Positions 12,017-23,697 of a stretch of DNA of 64,000 nt are shown here, piece by piece (the stretch's first letter is position 1; every line of letters begins with the position of its first letter). The notes under the pieces are model-generated. The model saw nothing but the letters and a program-made list of their open reading frames with translations. It was not told where the DNA came from and made no database searches. This DNA is from Charina bottae (Eukaryota > Chordata > Lepidosauria > Squamata > Charinaidae), in contig JALMGJ010000008.1 in NCBI GenBank assembly GCA_023362775.1, positions 37,684,501 through 37,748,500 on the forward strand. The letters run 5' to 3'. A program made the position numbers and the translations under genes.

Positions 12017-12930
12017 CTATGTGTGTTTTGACCAATGTAGAATAGAGAGGAACAATACCATCTCTTAATCTTGCCACTTTGATACAGCCATCTTTTCCAA
12101 CCCAGATGCAAAACTTTACATTTTTTCATGTTAAATTCCATTCATTTCAGCTCACTGCTCAAGCCTATGTAGCTCTTTTTTTGAATTTTCTCTCTTTTAT
12201 CTAAAGTATTAGCCACCCGTCAGGATTTTGTATCATCTGCAGACTTAGTAACTGTCCCCTCAACTCCCTCATCCAAGCCATTGATAAAAATGTTGAACAG
12301 CACAGGGCCCAGGAAACTGCCCTGTAGCTCTACACTCAGTGCTTCCCTTCCGGCTTTAGGTGTGGTCATTCAGCCAACTATAAATCCAGCTAACATTAGT
12401 CATCTAACTCATATTTTGCCATTTTATTAAGGAGAATATAATGAGGCCATCTGTCAAAGACTTTGCTGATGTCCTGGTACACTATTCATCTTGTTGGCTT
12501 CTGCCCATTGTTCTACTGTAGCTTCTGCTATTGTTCCTGATACTGTCTTTTAAGATGTGTGTTATCCCCCTATATTTTTGTCATCCTTCCAGCTTGATGT
12601 GGAGTCACTGATGAATATTTAACTGTTTCTATATCCGTCTAAACACATACTTTGCCTCTCATATGCTTTGCTGAATCAAAGGACCTTATGTTTTCTACAT
12701 TCCCATGGTCAACTAAACTAGTTACCTTATCATAAAAGGAGATCAGGCTGGTCTGGCATGATTTGTTCATGATAAACCTATGTTGGCTCCTGCCAAACAA
12801 TGGATTCTGTTCTAAATAATCACAGACTGACTGTTTAATAATGACTGGTCTGTAGTTATCCTCTTTTTCCACCTTTTTGAAATTTATTTCCTGAGAATAA
12901 GTTAGTACCACCTCCCCTGGTCCCAGAAGA

Positions 12931-15546
12931 TTCATCTTGAAGTTATACTGTGATCTGAGAAGGTGCAAGTCCCTTTGCAAGTGGAATTCTTCTGTATTAA
13001 GCAGAGAAGACTTCATCTATTGAATATAGTATGTTGACAGTGGAATGACAGCTGTCATTGTTGGGCAGGAACAGAGAGCAGGTACCAGGATCAGATAGAT
13101 TAATTCCGGACCAGGCTGAGCAGCCAAGCAACCTATAATATAGTTTCAGCTACTCAGCAGTCATCTTTAATTATAGGAAGCTAGCAATCATTTAAGGGAT
13201 TGTCTTCTACCCTTAATCCATATTCTTTGTCATATCTCTTGATATGTTCTTAAGGTGTAAGAGGTATTATTAACATCAGGAAATGCACATTATTCCAGCA
13301 GCTGAGCAGATATTACTATGCTCAGCCTAATCATAATAGAGTATATCTTTTTCAGTTTTATCAATTTAAAAGCATGACTCTACCTCTCCCCAATTTGGTT
13401 TTGATTGACTTAGGTATGTATAAATGATCTTAAATTATTATTCAGCTTTGTTAATATAAAAGACTACCTACTTGATTTCTGTTCTGTTTTCTACCAGCTT
13501 AGGGATCTATGCAAGTTACACAGGCTAGGAATAATTTTGACTTTAACTTTATAGTTTGGTTAATGCTTAACTTGGTACCAAATGAGTTGCTTCAATTAAT
13601 ATCATCTGATAATTTTCCACAGGGCAAAAGAGCATCACAGACCATTGGCACCTGTATGGACTTTCACCAAGGTATCCATCATCTCTGGGATTAGAAAAGA
13701 CTAGAAAGCTATCAAACAGAGGATCTGGGACATAGAGTTCCAGAACAAGTCAAACATACAAATGTTATCATTCTCTTAAATTATTTATTTATTCATTTTA
13801 TATCTCTGGGGGGATGCTTTTCTAGAGGGCAGGGGTAGTGATCTAAAAGATCTGCTCCAGCAATTTACCAGTCATTCATTCATCCCAAATATTGATGGGC
13901 ATTCTCTACAGCTTGCTTCAGTGTGTTCTACCCTCAGTGCTTTTAGAAGGCAAATTCCAAAATGCTGCAATTTTCCATATGTTTGCCCCATGCAGTTCAG
14001 GCGAGATTAAACCAATTAACCATACTCCACTACACTGTACATTGTACTCAGATTTCCAGTTAAGATTAACCCAACCTCTATTAAAAAATTCAAGGTCACT
14101 CAGATGCATTTTATATCCAATTTCTTTTAGATGACAAAGTCTCCAAGATAACATTTTCAGGAGCATTTGACTTTAGTTTTATATTTTCATAAAATTGGGG
14201 ATTTATAATCATGTACTTCTTTCTGCTGCCCAGCAAGCTTTAAGAGAACTCAAAGTTATGCAGTGCTTCGAAGTCAATTTAGAAGAAGTACTTCAGAATG
14301 CCTGGGAGTGTAAATTCAGCCTCTGTCTGTGACGCATTAAAGCAACTGCATCTTTTCCCAAGAGTGTATGGCTACAGTGGAAGGGTTGCTTAAATGAATT
14401 TTTGAAAGTTTTTAGACAAATATTGCACTTGCATTTTTGCATGTTTTCAAGCATCACACAGCCCCAGCCCCTAGTACAACTATATCCTACACTCAGTTTG
14501 CTTTCCTGTAGGCTCTTTTTTCACTCCATCTAAGAATGTGAGCTGTAGAAATCTGCCTCAAAGATCACTCAGTTCCTCTCCTTCTCCTTCTCCTTTTTCT
14601 TTTTACCATCTTGTTCAATAAATAGTTCTAAGAAACTTGAAACATTGAAACTAGTTTTAAAAAAAATCATCTAGCCTAATAAACACATTACCTTTCTGGG
14701 TCATTAATATATGTTAACTATCCTTCTGGATGCATAGAGAGTATTTATTTGGGGCAGATTTCTGATAATTTTGTCATAAAATCTGTGGGTGACTTGAATA
14801 ACATTTTGAAATGTTAATTTGCTTGAGCATGTGTTATTTAAGGCAATTTAGAAAGAAAATAAGCCATGTTAATGAAATGCTGGATAGTTTATGTAATATG
14901 GTGCACGTGGGAATTTCACAGTTCCCTGCAGGTGTATAGGAAATTCTTCTTCTACTTGCATCGTTTGTCAGTCTGACTTCCATTCTCACCTCATATAAAC
15001 CCCCATGAATGTATCTATTCTTTGGAGGCAAATGAAGCTGAAGTTACGTAAAGTGTGAAAAGTTATAGTAGGCTTGGAAATACATTGTGGACATTTCTTA
15101 ATATGGTTCATTACATAGCTCCAGGTAACTTTGCTGCTGACATTTATCTAAGGAACAGAATTTTAATTGATTTTTCCCCTCTAAGATGCATCCTCAGTGG
15201 GATGCATCCCCCAGCTGCAACTTTATCTTTTTAATCATAAAGCTTTTTTACTTTTTTAGCGAGCAAACAAAGCAATGCCTGATGAGAAATGTATGCCTCT
15301 TTGGGCTGCAGTTTACATCTGATGTCATATGAGAGCTTCTTGGAAGAGATAAACCTTTTCCTTTGATACTGTATCATCCTTTCTCACTAGACTGGGGAAA
15401 GGTGGAGATGGAAGTAAGTATAAGGAAAGGTTAAGTATTTTGGTCCCTTGAACATATGCTGCAGAGTTTGAACACTTAATTTATTTCATGTTTAGATAGG
15501 TAGACAATGTGGAATGACCTTAATAGGAAAAATTTGGATTCGTATA
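12931..15546. other. Unassigned sequence
   Basis: No supported gene or clear repeat boundary was seen. Short frames at 13509, 13892 and 14834 have no recognisable motif. Confidence 0.5.
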
Positions 15547-15893
15547 GAGGGGTGTGATGGCTCAGTGCTTAAGACACCAGGCTTGTCGATCGGAAGGTTG
15601 GCGGTTTGAGACCCTAGCCCCGCATGACGGAGTGAGCTCCCGTGCGTGACGGAGTGAGTTCCCGCACTCGCCCCAGCTCTTGCCAACCTAGCAATTTGAA
15701 AGCATGCAAATGCAAGTAGATGAATAGGTACCACCTCGGTGGGATGGTAACAGCGTTCCGCGCATGTCATGCCGGCCACATGACCGCGGAAGCGTCTTCG
15801 GACAGCGCTGGGTCTTTGGCTAAGAAACGGAGATGAGCTCCGCCCCCTGGAGTCAGACATGACTGTGCAGGGGAAAACCTTTACCTTTACTAT
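15547..15893 (+). mobile_element. Sauria SINE
   Basis: It begins GAGGGGTGTGATGGCTCAGT and ends in CCTTTACCTTTAC. A short internal duplication (15630-15660) repeats the TGACGGAGTGAG segment. The tail has GAGTCAGACATGACTG. No clear TSD was found. Confidence 0.88.
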
Positions 15894-16235
15894 ATTAGAG
15901 AAAATAAACATGAAGGACAATCTCATTTACAATGTGCTTAGTGGGAACATATTATGGCAGTCCAGTCCCATGAATTCTCTGTATTAAAACATACAGTATT
16001 GACCCTCCTGTGTAAATATCAAGTATCAGCAAAAATGCAACCCTAAATCTTCTTATAGCACTCTTCTGTAATATTTATTCAACAGGAACTTTCTGTTTAT
16101 CAAATGGTACGTGTTTTAGGTAAGTGCTTGGGATTCTGTCAGTAGTTGAGCCCCAGTAGATTTTTTGTAATGCAATGTGCGTTTGTCTGGGTGCACATGT
16201 TTTTTTTTTAAATTATTTTCTTCTTCGTAAAATTT

Positions 16236-17895
16236 GTTGTTGTTCAGTCGTTTAGTCGTGTCCGACTCTTCGTGACCTCATGGACCATAGCACGCCAGGC
16301 CTTCCTGTCCTCCACTGTCACCTGGAATTTACTCAAATTCATGTTCGTTACATCGGTGATGCTATCTAACCATCTCAACCTCTGCCGTCCCCTTCTCCTT
16401 TTGCCTTCAGTCTTTCCCAGCATCAGGGTCTTTTCCAGTGAGTCCTCTCTTCGCATTAGGTGGCCAAAGTATTTGAGCTTCAGCTTCAGCATCTGTCCTT
16501 CCAATGAGCAGTCAGGGTTGATTTCCTTTAGGATTGACTGGTTTGACCTCCTTGCAGTCCAAGGGACTCTCAAGAGTCTTCTCCAGCACCACAGTTCGAA
16601 AGCATCAATTCTTTGGCGCTCAGCCTTCCTTATGGTCCAGCTCTCACAGCCATACATTACTACTGGGAAAACCATAGCTTTAACTATACGGACCTTTGTC
16701 GGCAAGGTGATGTCTCTGCTTTTTAATATGCTGTCTACGTTTGCCATAGCTTTCCTCCCAAGGAGCAAGCGTCTTTTAATTTCATGGCTGCAGTCACCAT
16801 CTGCGGTGATCTTGGAGCCCAAGAAAATAGAATCTGTTACTTCTTCCATTTCTTTCCCTTCTATTTGCCAGGAAGTGATGGGACCAGATGCCATGATCTG
16901 GGTTTTTTTAATGTTGAGTTTCAAGCCAGCTTTTGCACTCTCCTCTTTCACCCTCATCAAGAGGCTCTTTAGTTCCTCTTCACTTTCTGCCATTAGGGTG
17001 GTATCGTCTGCATATCTGAGGTTGTTGATATTTCTCCCGGCAATCTTAACTCCGGCTTGTGATTCATCCAGCCCGGCATTTCTCATGATGTACTCTGCAT
17101 ATAAGTTAAATAAGCAGGGTGATAATATACAGCCTTGTCGTACTCCTTTCCCAATTTTGAACCAGTCGGTTGTTCCATGTCCGGTTCTAATTGTTGCTTC
17201 TTGACCCGCATACAGGTTTCTCAGGAGACAGGTAAGGTGGTCTGGTACTCCCATCTCTTTAAGACTTTGCCACAGTTTGTTGTGATCCACACAATCAAAG
17301 GCTTTAGCGTAGTCAATGAAGCAGAAGTAGATGTTTTTCTGGAACTCTCTTGCTTTTTTCCATGATCCAGCGAATGTTGGCAATCTGATCTCTAGTTCCT
17401 CTGCCTCTTCGAAGCCCAGCTTGCACTTCTGGTAGTTCTCGGTTCACATACCGCTGAAGCCTAGCTTGTAGGATTTTGAGCATAACCTTGCTAGCATGTG
17501 AAATGAGCGCAATTGTACGGTAGTTTGAACATTCTTTGGCATTGCCTTTCTTTGGAATTGGAACGTAAACTGACCTTTTCCAATCCTGTGGCCACTGTTG
17601 AGTTTTCCAAATTTGTTGGCATATTGAGTGCAGCACTTTAACAGCATCATCTTTTAGGATTTTAAATAGCTCAGCTGGGATACTGTCTTCTCCACTAGCT
17701 TTGTTGTTAGTAATGCTTCCTAAGGCCCACTTGACTTCACTCTCTAGGATGTCCGGCTCAAAGTCAGTGATCACACCATCGTATTTATCAGGGATATTAA
17801 GATCTTTCTTGTATAGTTCTTCTGTGTATTCTTGCCACCTCTTCTTAATCTCTTCTGCTTCTGTTAGGTCCCAAGAGTCAGTGATCCTTCTAAAT
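16236..17895 (-). mobile_element. BovB (RTE) LINE, longest copy, subfamily B
   Basis: The minus strand encodes much of the BovB reverse transcriptase and C-terminal region in two frames. 17895-17313 includes EVKWALGSITNNKASGEDSI and QQIWKTQQWPQDWKRSVYVP. 17383-16244 includes FIDYAKAFDCVDHNKLW, GVRQGCILSPCLFNLYAEYI, the catalytic YADD box, and CESWTIRKAE. A frameshift near 17350-17390 separates them. The endonuclease part is missing (5' truncation). The 3' end CGGACACGACTAAACGACTG then (CAA)n is the type also seen in ruminant BovB. TSD is not clear. Confidence 0.95.
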
Positions 17896-17944
17896 GTAAT
17901 AAAATAAATAAATGCATACATGTTTAGAGAGTCCTGGTGAACTT

Positions 17945-18233
17945 TGTTTGTTGTTTATTCGTTCAGTCGCTTCCGACTCTTTGTGACTTCCTGTCGGCCG
18001 TCACCATCCCCAGCTCCCCCATGGTTGAGTCTGTCACCTCCAGAATATCATCCATCCATCTTGCCCTTGGTCGGCCCCTCTTCCTTTTGCCTTCCACTTT
18101 CCCTAGCATCAGCATCTTCTCCAGGGTATCCTGTTTTCTCATTATGTGGCCAAAGTACTTCAGTTTTGCCTTTAATATCATTCCCTCAAGTGAGCAGTCT
18201 GGCTTTATTTCCTGGAGTATGGACTGGTTTGAT
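17945..18233 (-). mobile_element. BovB fragment, subfamily A
   Basis: A short 3' piece (ILKAKLKYFGHIMRKQDTLE on the minus strand) is bounded by a perfect 11-bp TSD CTGGTGAACTT (17934-17944, 18234-18244). It sits 50 bases from the subfamily B copy. Confidence 0.92.
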
Positions 18234-18482
18234 CTGGTGAACTTACATCAAAGTAAATATGTTTCAGTTGAATTTGATTTGTGTTTTTATCACTGACTTT
18301 TAAAATGTTGGCTGTTGCATATTAATGCGTCCTTCACCAATCTTGCAGTAATGTAAGAAATGTTGGAGTATATCCCCCATCATCATCCTTGACGCAGCAG
18401 AAATGATGTACTGGGCTGGGATGATGAAGATTGTAGCACAACATGTTGGGACTATACAGCTGGGTGATAACTGTGTTAATAT

Positions 18483-19215
18483 TTATTTATTTATTTATTT
18501 ATTTATTTATTATTTACATTTATCCCCGCCCATCTCCCGGAATAAGGGACTCTGGGCGGTTTACAGGATAAAATGGTTAAAAAACTATACATAAAAATTA
18601 CAGACCATATAAAATAATTATAAATTATGAATCCAGATGTGTAAAATATTCATTAAAGAAGGACAATAAAATCAAGGGATTAGCCATCTCCATGATGAAC
18701 TATCCCTTCCTCCATCCCATGCCAGGCAGCAGAACCAGGTCTTCAGCTCTTTCCTAAAGGTCAGGAGGGAGGAGATCTGCCTTAACTCTGGGGGCAAGCT
18801 GTTCCATAGCGTGGGCGCTGTCACAGAGAAGGCCCGCCTCCTAGACCCCATCAGATGACATTCTCTAATTGATGGGGTACGTAGCAGGGCCTCTCTGGAT
18901 GACCGGGTGGGGCGGGTCGATAACATGGGGATAAGACGGTCTCTCAGGTATTCTGGTCCCATGCCATGTAGGGCTTTAAAGGTGATAACCAACACCTTGA
19001 ATTGTACCCGGAAGCAAACCGGCACCCAATGCAGCTCGCGGAGCAACGGTGTTACATGTGCAGATCTTGGAGCACCCAATACTGCCCGCGCGGCCGCATT
19101 CTGCACCAGCTGAAGCTTCCGGATAGTCTTCAAGGGTAGCCCCATGTAGAGCGCATTGCAATAATCTACATGGGAGATGACGAGAGCATGAGTGATTTGT
19201 TGTCTCAGATGCTAC
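18483..19215 (-). mobile_element. L2-like LINE 3' fragment, best-preserved copy
   Basis: The minus-strand frame 19145-18672 reads LQLVQNAAARAVLGAPRSAH, ITFKALHGMGPEYLRDRLIP and RRRAFSVTAPTLWNSLPPEL, the C-terminal reverse transcriptase region typical of L2-clade LINEs. The non-coding 3' end ends in a (TTTA)n tract at 18483-18512 with GGGACTCTGGGCGG nearby. This copy serves to identify the more decayed relatives at 4390, 22590, 30375, 46020, 53276 and 62340. Confidence 0.88.
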
Positions 19216-19544
19216 ACCCTTATTAATTTATTTTTATTCATCTATTAGATGCATATCCTCTGGGAACTCAAATAGCATACACAACATTCCATTCAATAGT
19301 TTCTTTACTGACTTTCCATAGCTGAGAATGGACTGGAATCTGAGTCTCTTTGGTCCTAATCCAACACATTAACCACTGCTATCATTTTATAGACAGGAAA
19401 CCAAATATTTTGGAAACCAAAAATGCTATTCACTTATTTGAATTTGTAGGCAAGGAATATTACAGTAATTTCTACTTTGTTTTCTTTTTCAATGTGCCAG
19501 AGTTAGGCTTTCCTTTGCTATCTGCCTAGCTAGTAGTACACTGT
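19216..19544. other. Unassigned sequence
   Basis: No gene or recognisable repeat was seen. Confidence 0.45.
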
Positions 19545-19549
19545 GGAGT

Positions 19550-20215
19550 CCTTGGTGCTCTCTGAGCCTTGTTGTTTTCTTGCAGACGTTTCATTGCCCA
19601 ACTAGGCAACATCTTCAGTGGGAAAAGGGAGTGGAACTTACTCTCTGTTTATATGCCATGGCTTGTCCTGCTTGTGTTGGTGGAGGTGTTGTTCTCTCCT
19701 TAGGAGTTCCTTGATTAGGCTGTTGTTTGCTGCTTGGTTGATTGACTGAGTTAATAGTTCCTTGATTAGGCTGTTTGATTGTTACTCTGGTGCTAATCTT
19801 GGTGTTAGTCTTTGCATATCTGGGTATTGATTGCTGGCAAGGAGGTGTTATGGTCTTTTGGCTTTTCTATTGTCTCTTATGAATGGTATGTAAATGTTGT
19901 TTACCTCTATGTGTCTGTTGATGGCTGCTTTGTCTGAGTGCCAAGCTTCCAGGAATTCTCTAGCATTTTTGGATTTGGCTTGGTTTCAGATGCTCAGTTT
20001 CCCAGTTGAAAGTATGGTTGAGTCTGTCCATGTGTTGTGAGATTAAGGAGTTTTCATCGTGTCTTCTGACTGCTAGTTGGTGTTCGTGGATGCGCTCTGT
20101 TAGTCTTCTGCCCGTCTGTCCTACATAGTGGCTGCTACAGTCCTTACACTATATGTTGTAGATAACTTCTGTTTTTTCTTGAGTCCGTAAGTGGATTTGT
20201 GAATGAACCAGTTCT
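19550..20215 (-). mobile_element. Second Penelope-like element lineage, 3' fragment
   Basis: Translating the minus strand from about 20200 gives CKDCSSHYVGQTGRRLTERI, then HEHQLAVRRHDENSLISQHM, with stops before and after. This is a GIY-YIG endonuclease domain (YVGQTG) of a PLE lineage different from the one at 223-839. No long open frame survives. The 3' non-coding portion (19900-19550) includes a duplicated CCTTGATTAGGCTGTT segment and ends beside a hammerhead-like motif at 19580-19622. Confidence 0.75.
19580..19622 (-). ncRNA. Hammerhead-ribozyme-like motif in the second PLE
   Basis: On the minus strand CTGAAGA (19618-19612) is followed by one extra base, a hairpin GTTGCC (19610-19605) with GGCAAT (19598-19593), then GAAAC (19592-19588) and GTC, a canonical cleavage-site triplet. 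The layout is the same as at 295-350, although the surrounding sequence is unrelated. Confidence 0.55.
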
Positions 20216-20956
20216 GTGTTAAAATGAGAACATGTGGCTATTGACCATACAGTTTGTTCAACTAGGTATCAGTCATCTCACCAACATGTTATCCTATTGT
20301 TAATACTGCTTTTACATCTTAAATTGGCTTCTGGTAGGCCAGTCTTCTGCTATTCTATCTATAGGAATTTATGGAGTACAACAGCATTTTTAGGATAATT
20401 CTTAGAGTCCTAAGAGTTTGTTGGTTTATTTATTTGATGGATTTCTATTCTACATTTTTCTCATTCCTGAAATGCTAACTTAACATTTGACCAAGGATTG
20501 AGTTCTTCGGAAAGCATTTCTGCATAATTCCATTTCCAATGAATGACAGGTACATAAATATATGTATTCATTCTATTTTGACAAAAGAGAAATTGATTTA
20601 GAAATTCATTCAACAAAGAAGAAAATTTTGGAGAATTTCTCATAGGTGGCATGTTGGTTCTCTTGCACTTAGTTGTAAGACAACCAAAGTTATTTCTATG
20701 AATGTTCTGTCTTTTATTGTACAATCATTTCTCCAGCACTCTATAGTCTACCTAGCTTCCCATGATTCAATTAAATCTCAAGGGAAAATGTCTCTTGAAA
20801 TGTATTTCATAGTATTACCACTGTTGTTGCTAAGGAAGAGTTCTGTCTTTGAGAAATTATTGGAGGAGGAAAGAGAATTTCAGAAAAAGTTGATGGAGAT
20901 TTTTAAAAAGTAATTTCTGCCCAGGTCTTTTAGTTACATAAGCATTCATAGGCAGA

Positions 20957-21110
20957 TATGTCGATGAAGATTCTCAGTCATCCAAATGGAATTGTCTGTA
21001 GGTTGAGTCATGGCAACTGGATTTATTTCTTTTGAAGAAGCTACTTGGACAAGCAGGGAAACATTTCAACCAAAAGAAAGAAATCCAGTTGCCATGACTC
21101 AACCTACAGA
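20957..21110. mobile_element. PLE-derived fold-back mini-element
   Basis: A 154-base unit is flanked by a perfect 14-bp direct repeat CATTCATAGGCAGA (20943-20956, 21111-21124). Inside, 42-base arms (20993-21034 and 21071-21112) are inverted copies with one mismatch, and the right arm overlaps the first two bases of the TSD. The left half equals the terminal non-coding sequence of the PLE at 223-839. The right half is the same terminus in the opposite orientation, missing its last bases. The spacer holds a degenerate hammerhead-like core (21032-21062). No protein is encoded. Confidence 0.82.
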
Positions 21111-21124
21111 CATTCATAGGCAGA

Positions 21125-22589
21125 CTGTTAAGAAGTCCTCCCTACTAGATGAGTGAATCTGTTTCTTTAACTCTGACTTTCCCAGTTGTTAAAAACCATT
21201 TTACCCCCATTCCATTTAAGAAGAGATTTGAACATTTTCTCCAGTTATCAAATACTAATTTGAACAGAATATATTCTCATCCCTGGATATAGATAGAAAT
21301 ATAAATGGAATTATTGGATATAATGGGGGCACTGGAATATTTTCTTGCTGAGAACAAAAAATGTTCTCCTAGGGTATGTAGCTGAAGGAAAGGTAAAATC
21401 TGTCTGTTACAATCAGGGCACTTTCAGCATCTAAAGTGTATTGCTGCAGAAGAAAACTCATTGAGCAACAGACCTACCTTCTTCCCTCTTCTGCCTCAAA
21501 CCCGGTGCATCTGAAAGGTGTCATGTGAAATGCAGCCTTTGATATCATAGTACTGCCCCTACAGCATCGTCTGCCTTATGGGACTTAGATGCTGAATGCC
21601 CTGAAGTGAGAGGACATCATTATCTTCCAGGTTTGGTTTCTAGAAACCATTGCAATTGTGATTAATATTAAAAGCTTTTTAAAACAATGCAGAAAGAAAG
21701 AGGGGGGAAAAAGTTCAGTCAAACCATCTGAGCAATAGAAATATTCTGTGGTGAGTCACTGAGCTATGAGACTATTGCAATATAACATTAGAAAGGTTGT
21801 GTGTTTGCTTTTTTGGAATAAGGTGGTAACTCATTCATTAAAAATTGAATACATGATGCACTTTAGACTGAGTACATGGTGAGAGATTTTGCTGCCTACC
21901 CCACTTCCTGGTTCAGTGGTATTTATTAGGGAATAGATAGTTGAATTCTGCAATGCAACTTGTAAGCAATAGCCTATAACAAGATAATGACACTGTATAA
22001 TCAGAAACTTTGAAAAGAATATAGCTGGTTTGCTATACATACTCGAGGTATGTTTGCCCATAAAGATATGTGCAAATTAACCAAGAAGAGGATGGTTCCA
22101 TGAACCCCATAATGTGCCAATCCAAGGCAGAATTCTAGCATGAACCTAGGGAAAATGCATTTGGTTTAAGGAAATGCAGATAAGTGCTTGGTTTTTCCTT
22201 TGTGCTTTCCAAAACATTTTTTTTGGCTTCAAATCCAAAGGTCTGCCCAGTCCTAAGTACTGTATAGACTGTTCACACAATAGTTTATTAAGTTAAAATT
22301 CATGGCTTGCCATTCCTCTAGGTAATGATTTTTCATCAGAGACTCCTCTACTTTCGACCTGGAAGATACTGCTAAGAAAAACTTGCTTATAGGCTTACAC
22401 TGTGATCCTGTTTACTCAGAAATATGTTCCATCATACTGTTTTTATTGATTCTGAGAAAACATGAAGGTAAAAATTATGTAAGGGGATGGGGCCACCAAT
22501 GTTATATTTTCACCTGCCTCCTTAGGACTCTAGTTTTAGGCTTCCTGGGAAAGAATGCTTATTAAAGGTCCCTCCACCAGGGGAACACC
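21125..22589. other. Unassigned sequence
   Basis: No supported gene or repeat boundary was seen in this AT-rich stretch. Confidence 0.5.
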
Positions 22590-22830
22590 ATCTACAGGAC
22601 CTTGTAGTCAAGCCTTCTTGGTAATGGTCCCCTTCTGTGGAATAGCTTGCCCCTGGATCTGTGGGCCAACTCACCATATTGGTCTTCTGAAAAGCAGTGA
22701 ACACATGGCTCTTCAGGAAAGTATCTGGGGACAAATTGGATTGACGCACCCCATGAGATGATACATGTACAGTAGCAGATTTTCGTGTGAGTGTGTGATG
22801 CATCTTGATGGTTATTATCTGCCTATCCCT
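22590..22830 (+). mobile_element. Old L2-like LINE fragment
   Basis: Frame-broken text resembling the C-terminal end of L2-like ORF2 (CTGTGGAATAGCTTGCCCCT, then a segment like the ELKTWF region). Weakly preserved. Confidence 0.45.
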
Positions 22831-23697
22831 ATTTTAGATAGAAATGCCAACGGGTAGAACCTGGGGCCTTCTACATGCAAATTAGCACTCTACTACTGAG
22901 CCACAGCCCCTGTCGTGTTCAGAATGTTTTGCTGCCATGTTACCTGTTGACCTTTGTTGCAGTTTGTAGAAAATTCTACCAGTGCCTATTTTTAAGCATA
23001 TTTCTTTGTTTTCTTTTTATTTCGTTCAAACATGTAAATGTAATAATATTGCTGAGTTATTGTTGGATTGATAGTTGGAACTACGTATTCTGCTTTGCCT
23101 TTTTGTCTCTAGCTTTTGCATAAACAAGGTATCAGTAGTGCTTGATATACATTAGGACAAAAAGAATCCCAGTAACATTTCAAACTAAGGGACACACATG
23201 GATGCTACATAGAGTAAGATTTGTAAGTCTGTGGCTGAACTAGCTAGTATGGCTGTCCAAATAATGTGGAGGACTGGTTTCTGGCAGAATTGTCATCTGT
23301 GCATGCAAACATCCAGACATGGCTCCCTCAGTATCCTTACAAATTATTATTATTAGGCTGTGTATCCTCCCTTTCCAGTGCATCCAGGTCATTGCCATCT
23401 AGGCTTTATGCTGTCAAGCGTGCTCACTGAATTAGGAATAGTGCTGTTGCCAGAACTGGCTAGCTGACTATACTTGTGCTTGTAAACTGGGAAGATTTTT
23501 GCTGTGGGAAAACAAAGGTTTGGTCTCAAACAAAGGTCTGGTTCCAGTGTGAAACCCTCACACTGGACCTAAAATCTAACTCTGAATTTTTCTGTACTAT
23601 TGAACCAATACAGCAGATACTATATATATTAAAATAGTATTATAAATAAATCCAGATTGGATGAGAGATACTTACCATGTTGTTCTTTGAATTTCAG
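22831..23697. other. Sequence upstream of the first coding exon
   Basis: No repeat was recognised. An acceptor at 23696-23697 implies that an upstream non-coding exon exists elsewhere. No promoter is evident here. Confidence 0.5.

Larger units (their letters stand above)
11030..12930 (-). mobile_element. CR1 LINE interrupted by a SINE and microsatellite
   Basis: On the minus strand a degraded reverse transcriptase segment at 12900-12650 includes MNKSCQTSLISFYDKVTSLV. It is followed by the region matching GVPQGS to the 3' end (12430-12100). The 3' UTR and end lie at 11480-11030, with text like CATCTAGTCCAAACTCC. The two parts are separated by a 5'-truncated MIR-like SINE and an AAAAT array (11499-12016). 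Order and orientation agree with a single split CR1 copy. Confidence 0.75.

Noticed and set aside
11628..12141. Frames of 149 and 169 residues rich in Phe, Tyr, Ile and Leu
   Set aside because: Products of the AAAAT array, not membrane proteins.
16272..17204. 310-residue + strand frame
   Set aside because: It is the antisense shadow of the BovB reverse transcriptase.
20943..21124. CRISPR-like or bacterial palindromic repeat
   Set aside because: One fold-back unit only, in a vertebrate intron, and explained by PLE terminal sequence.
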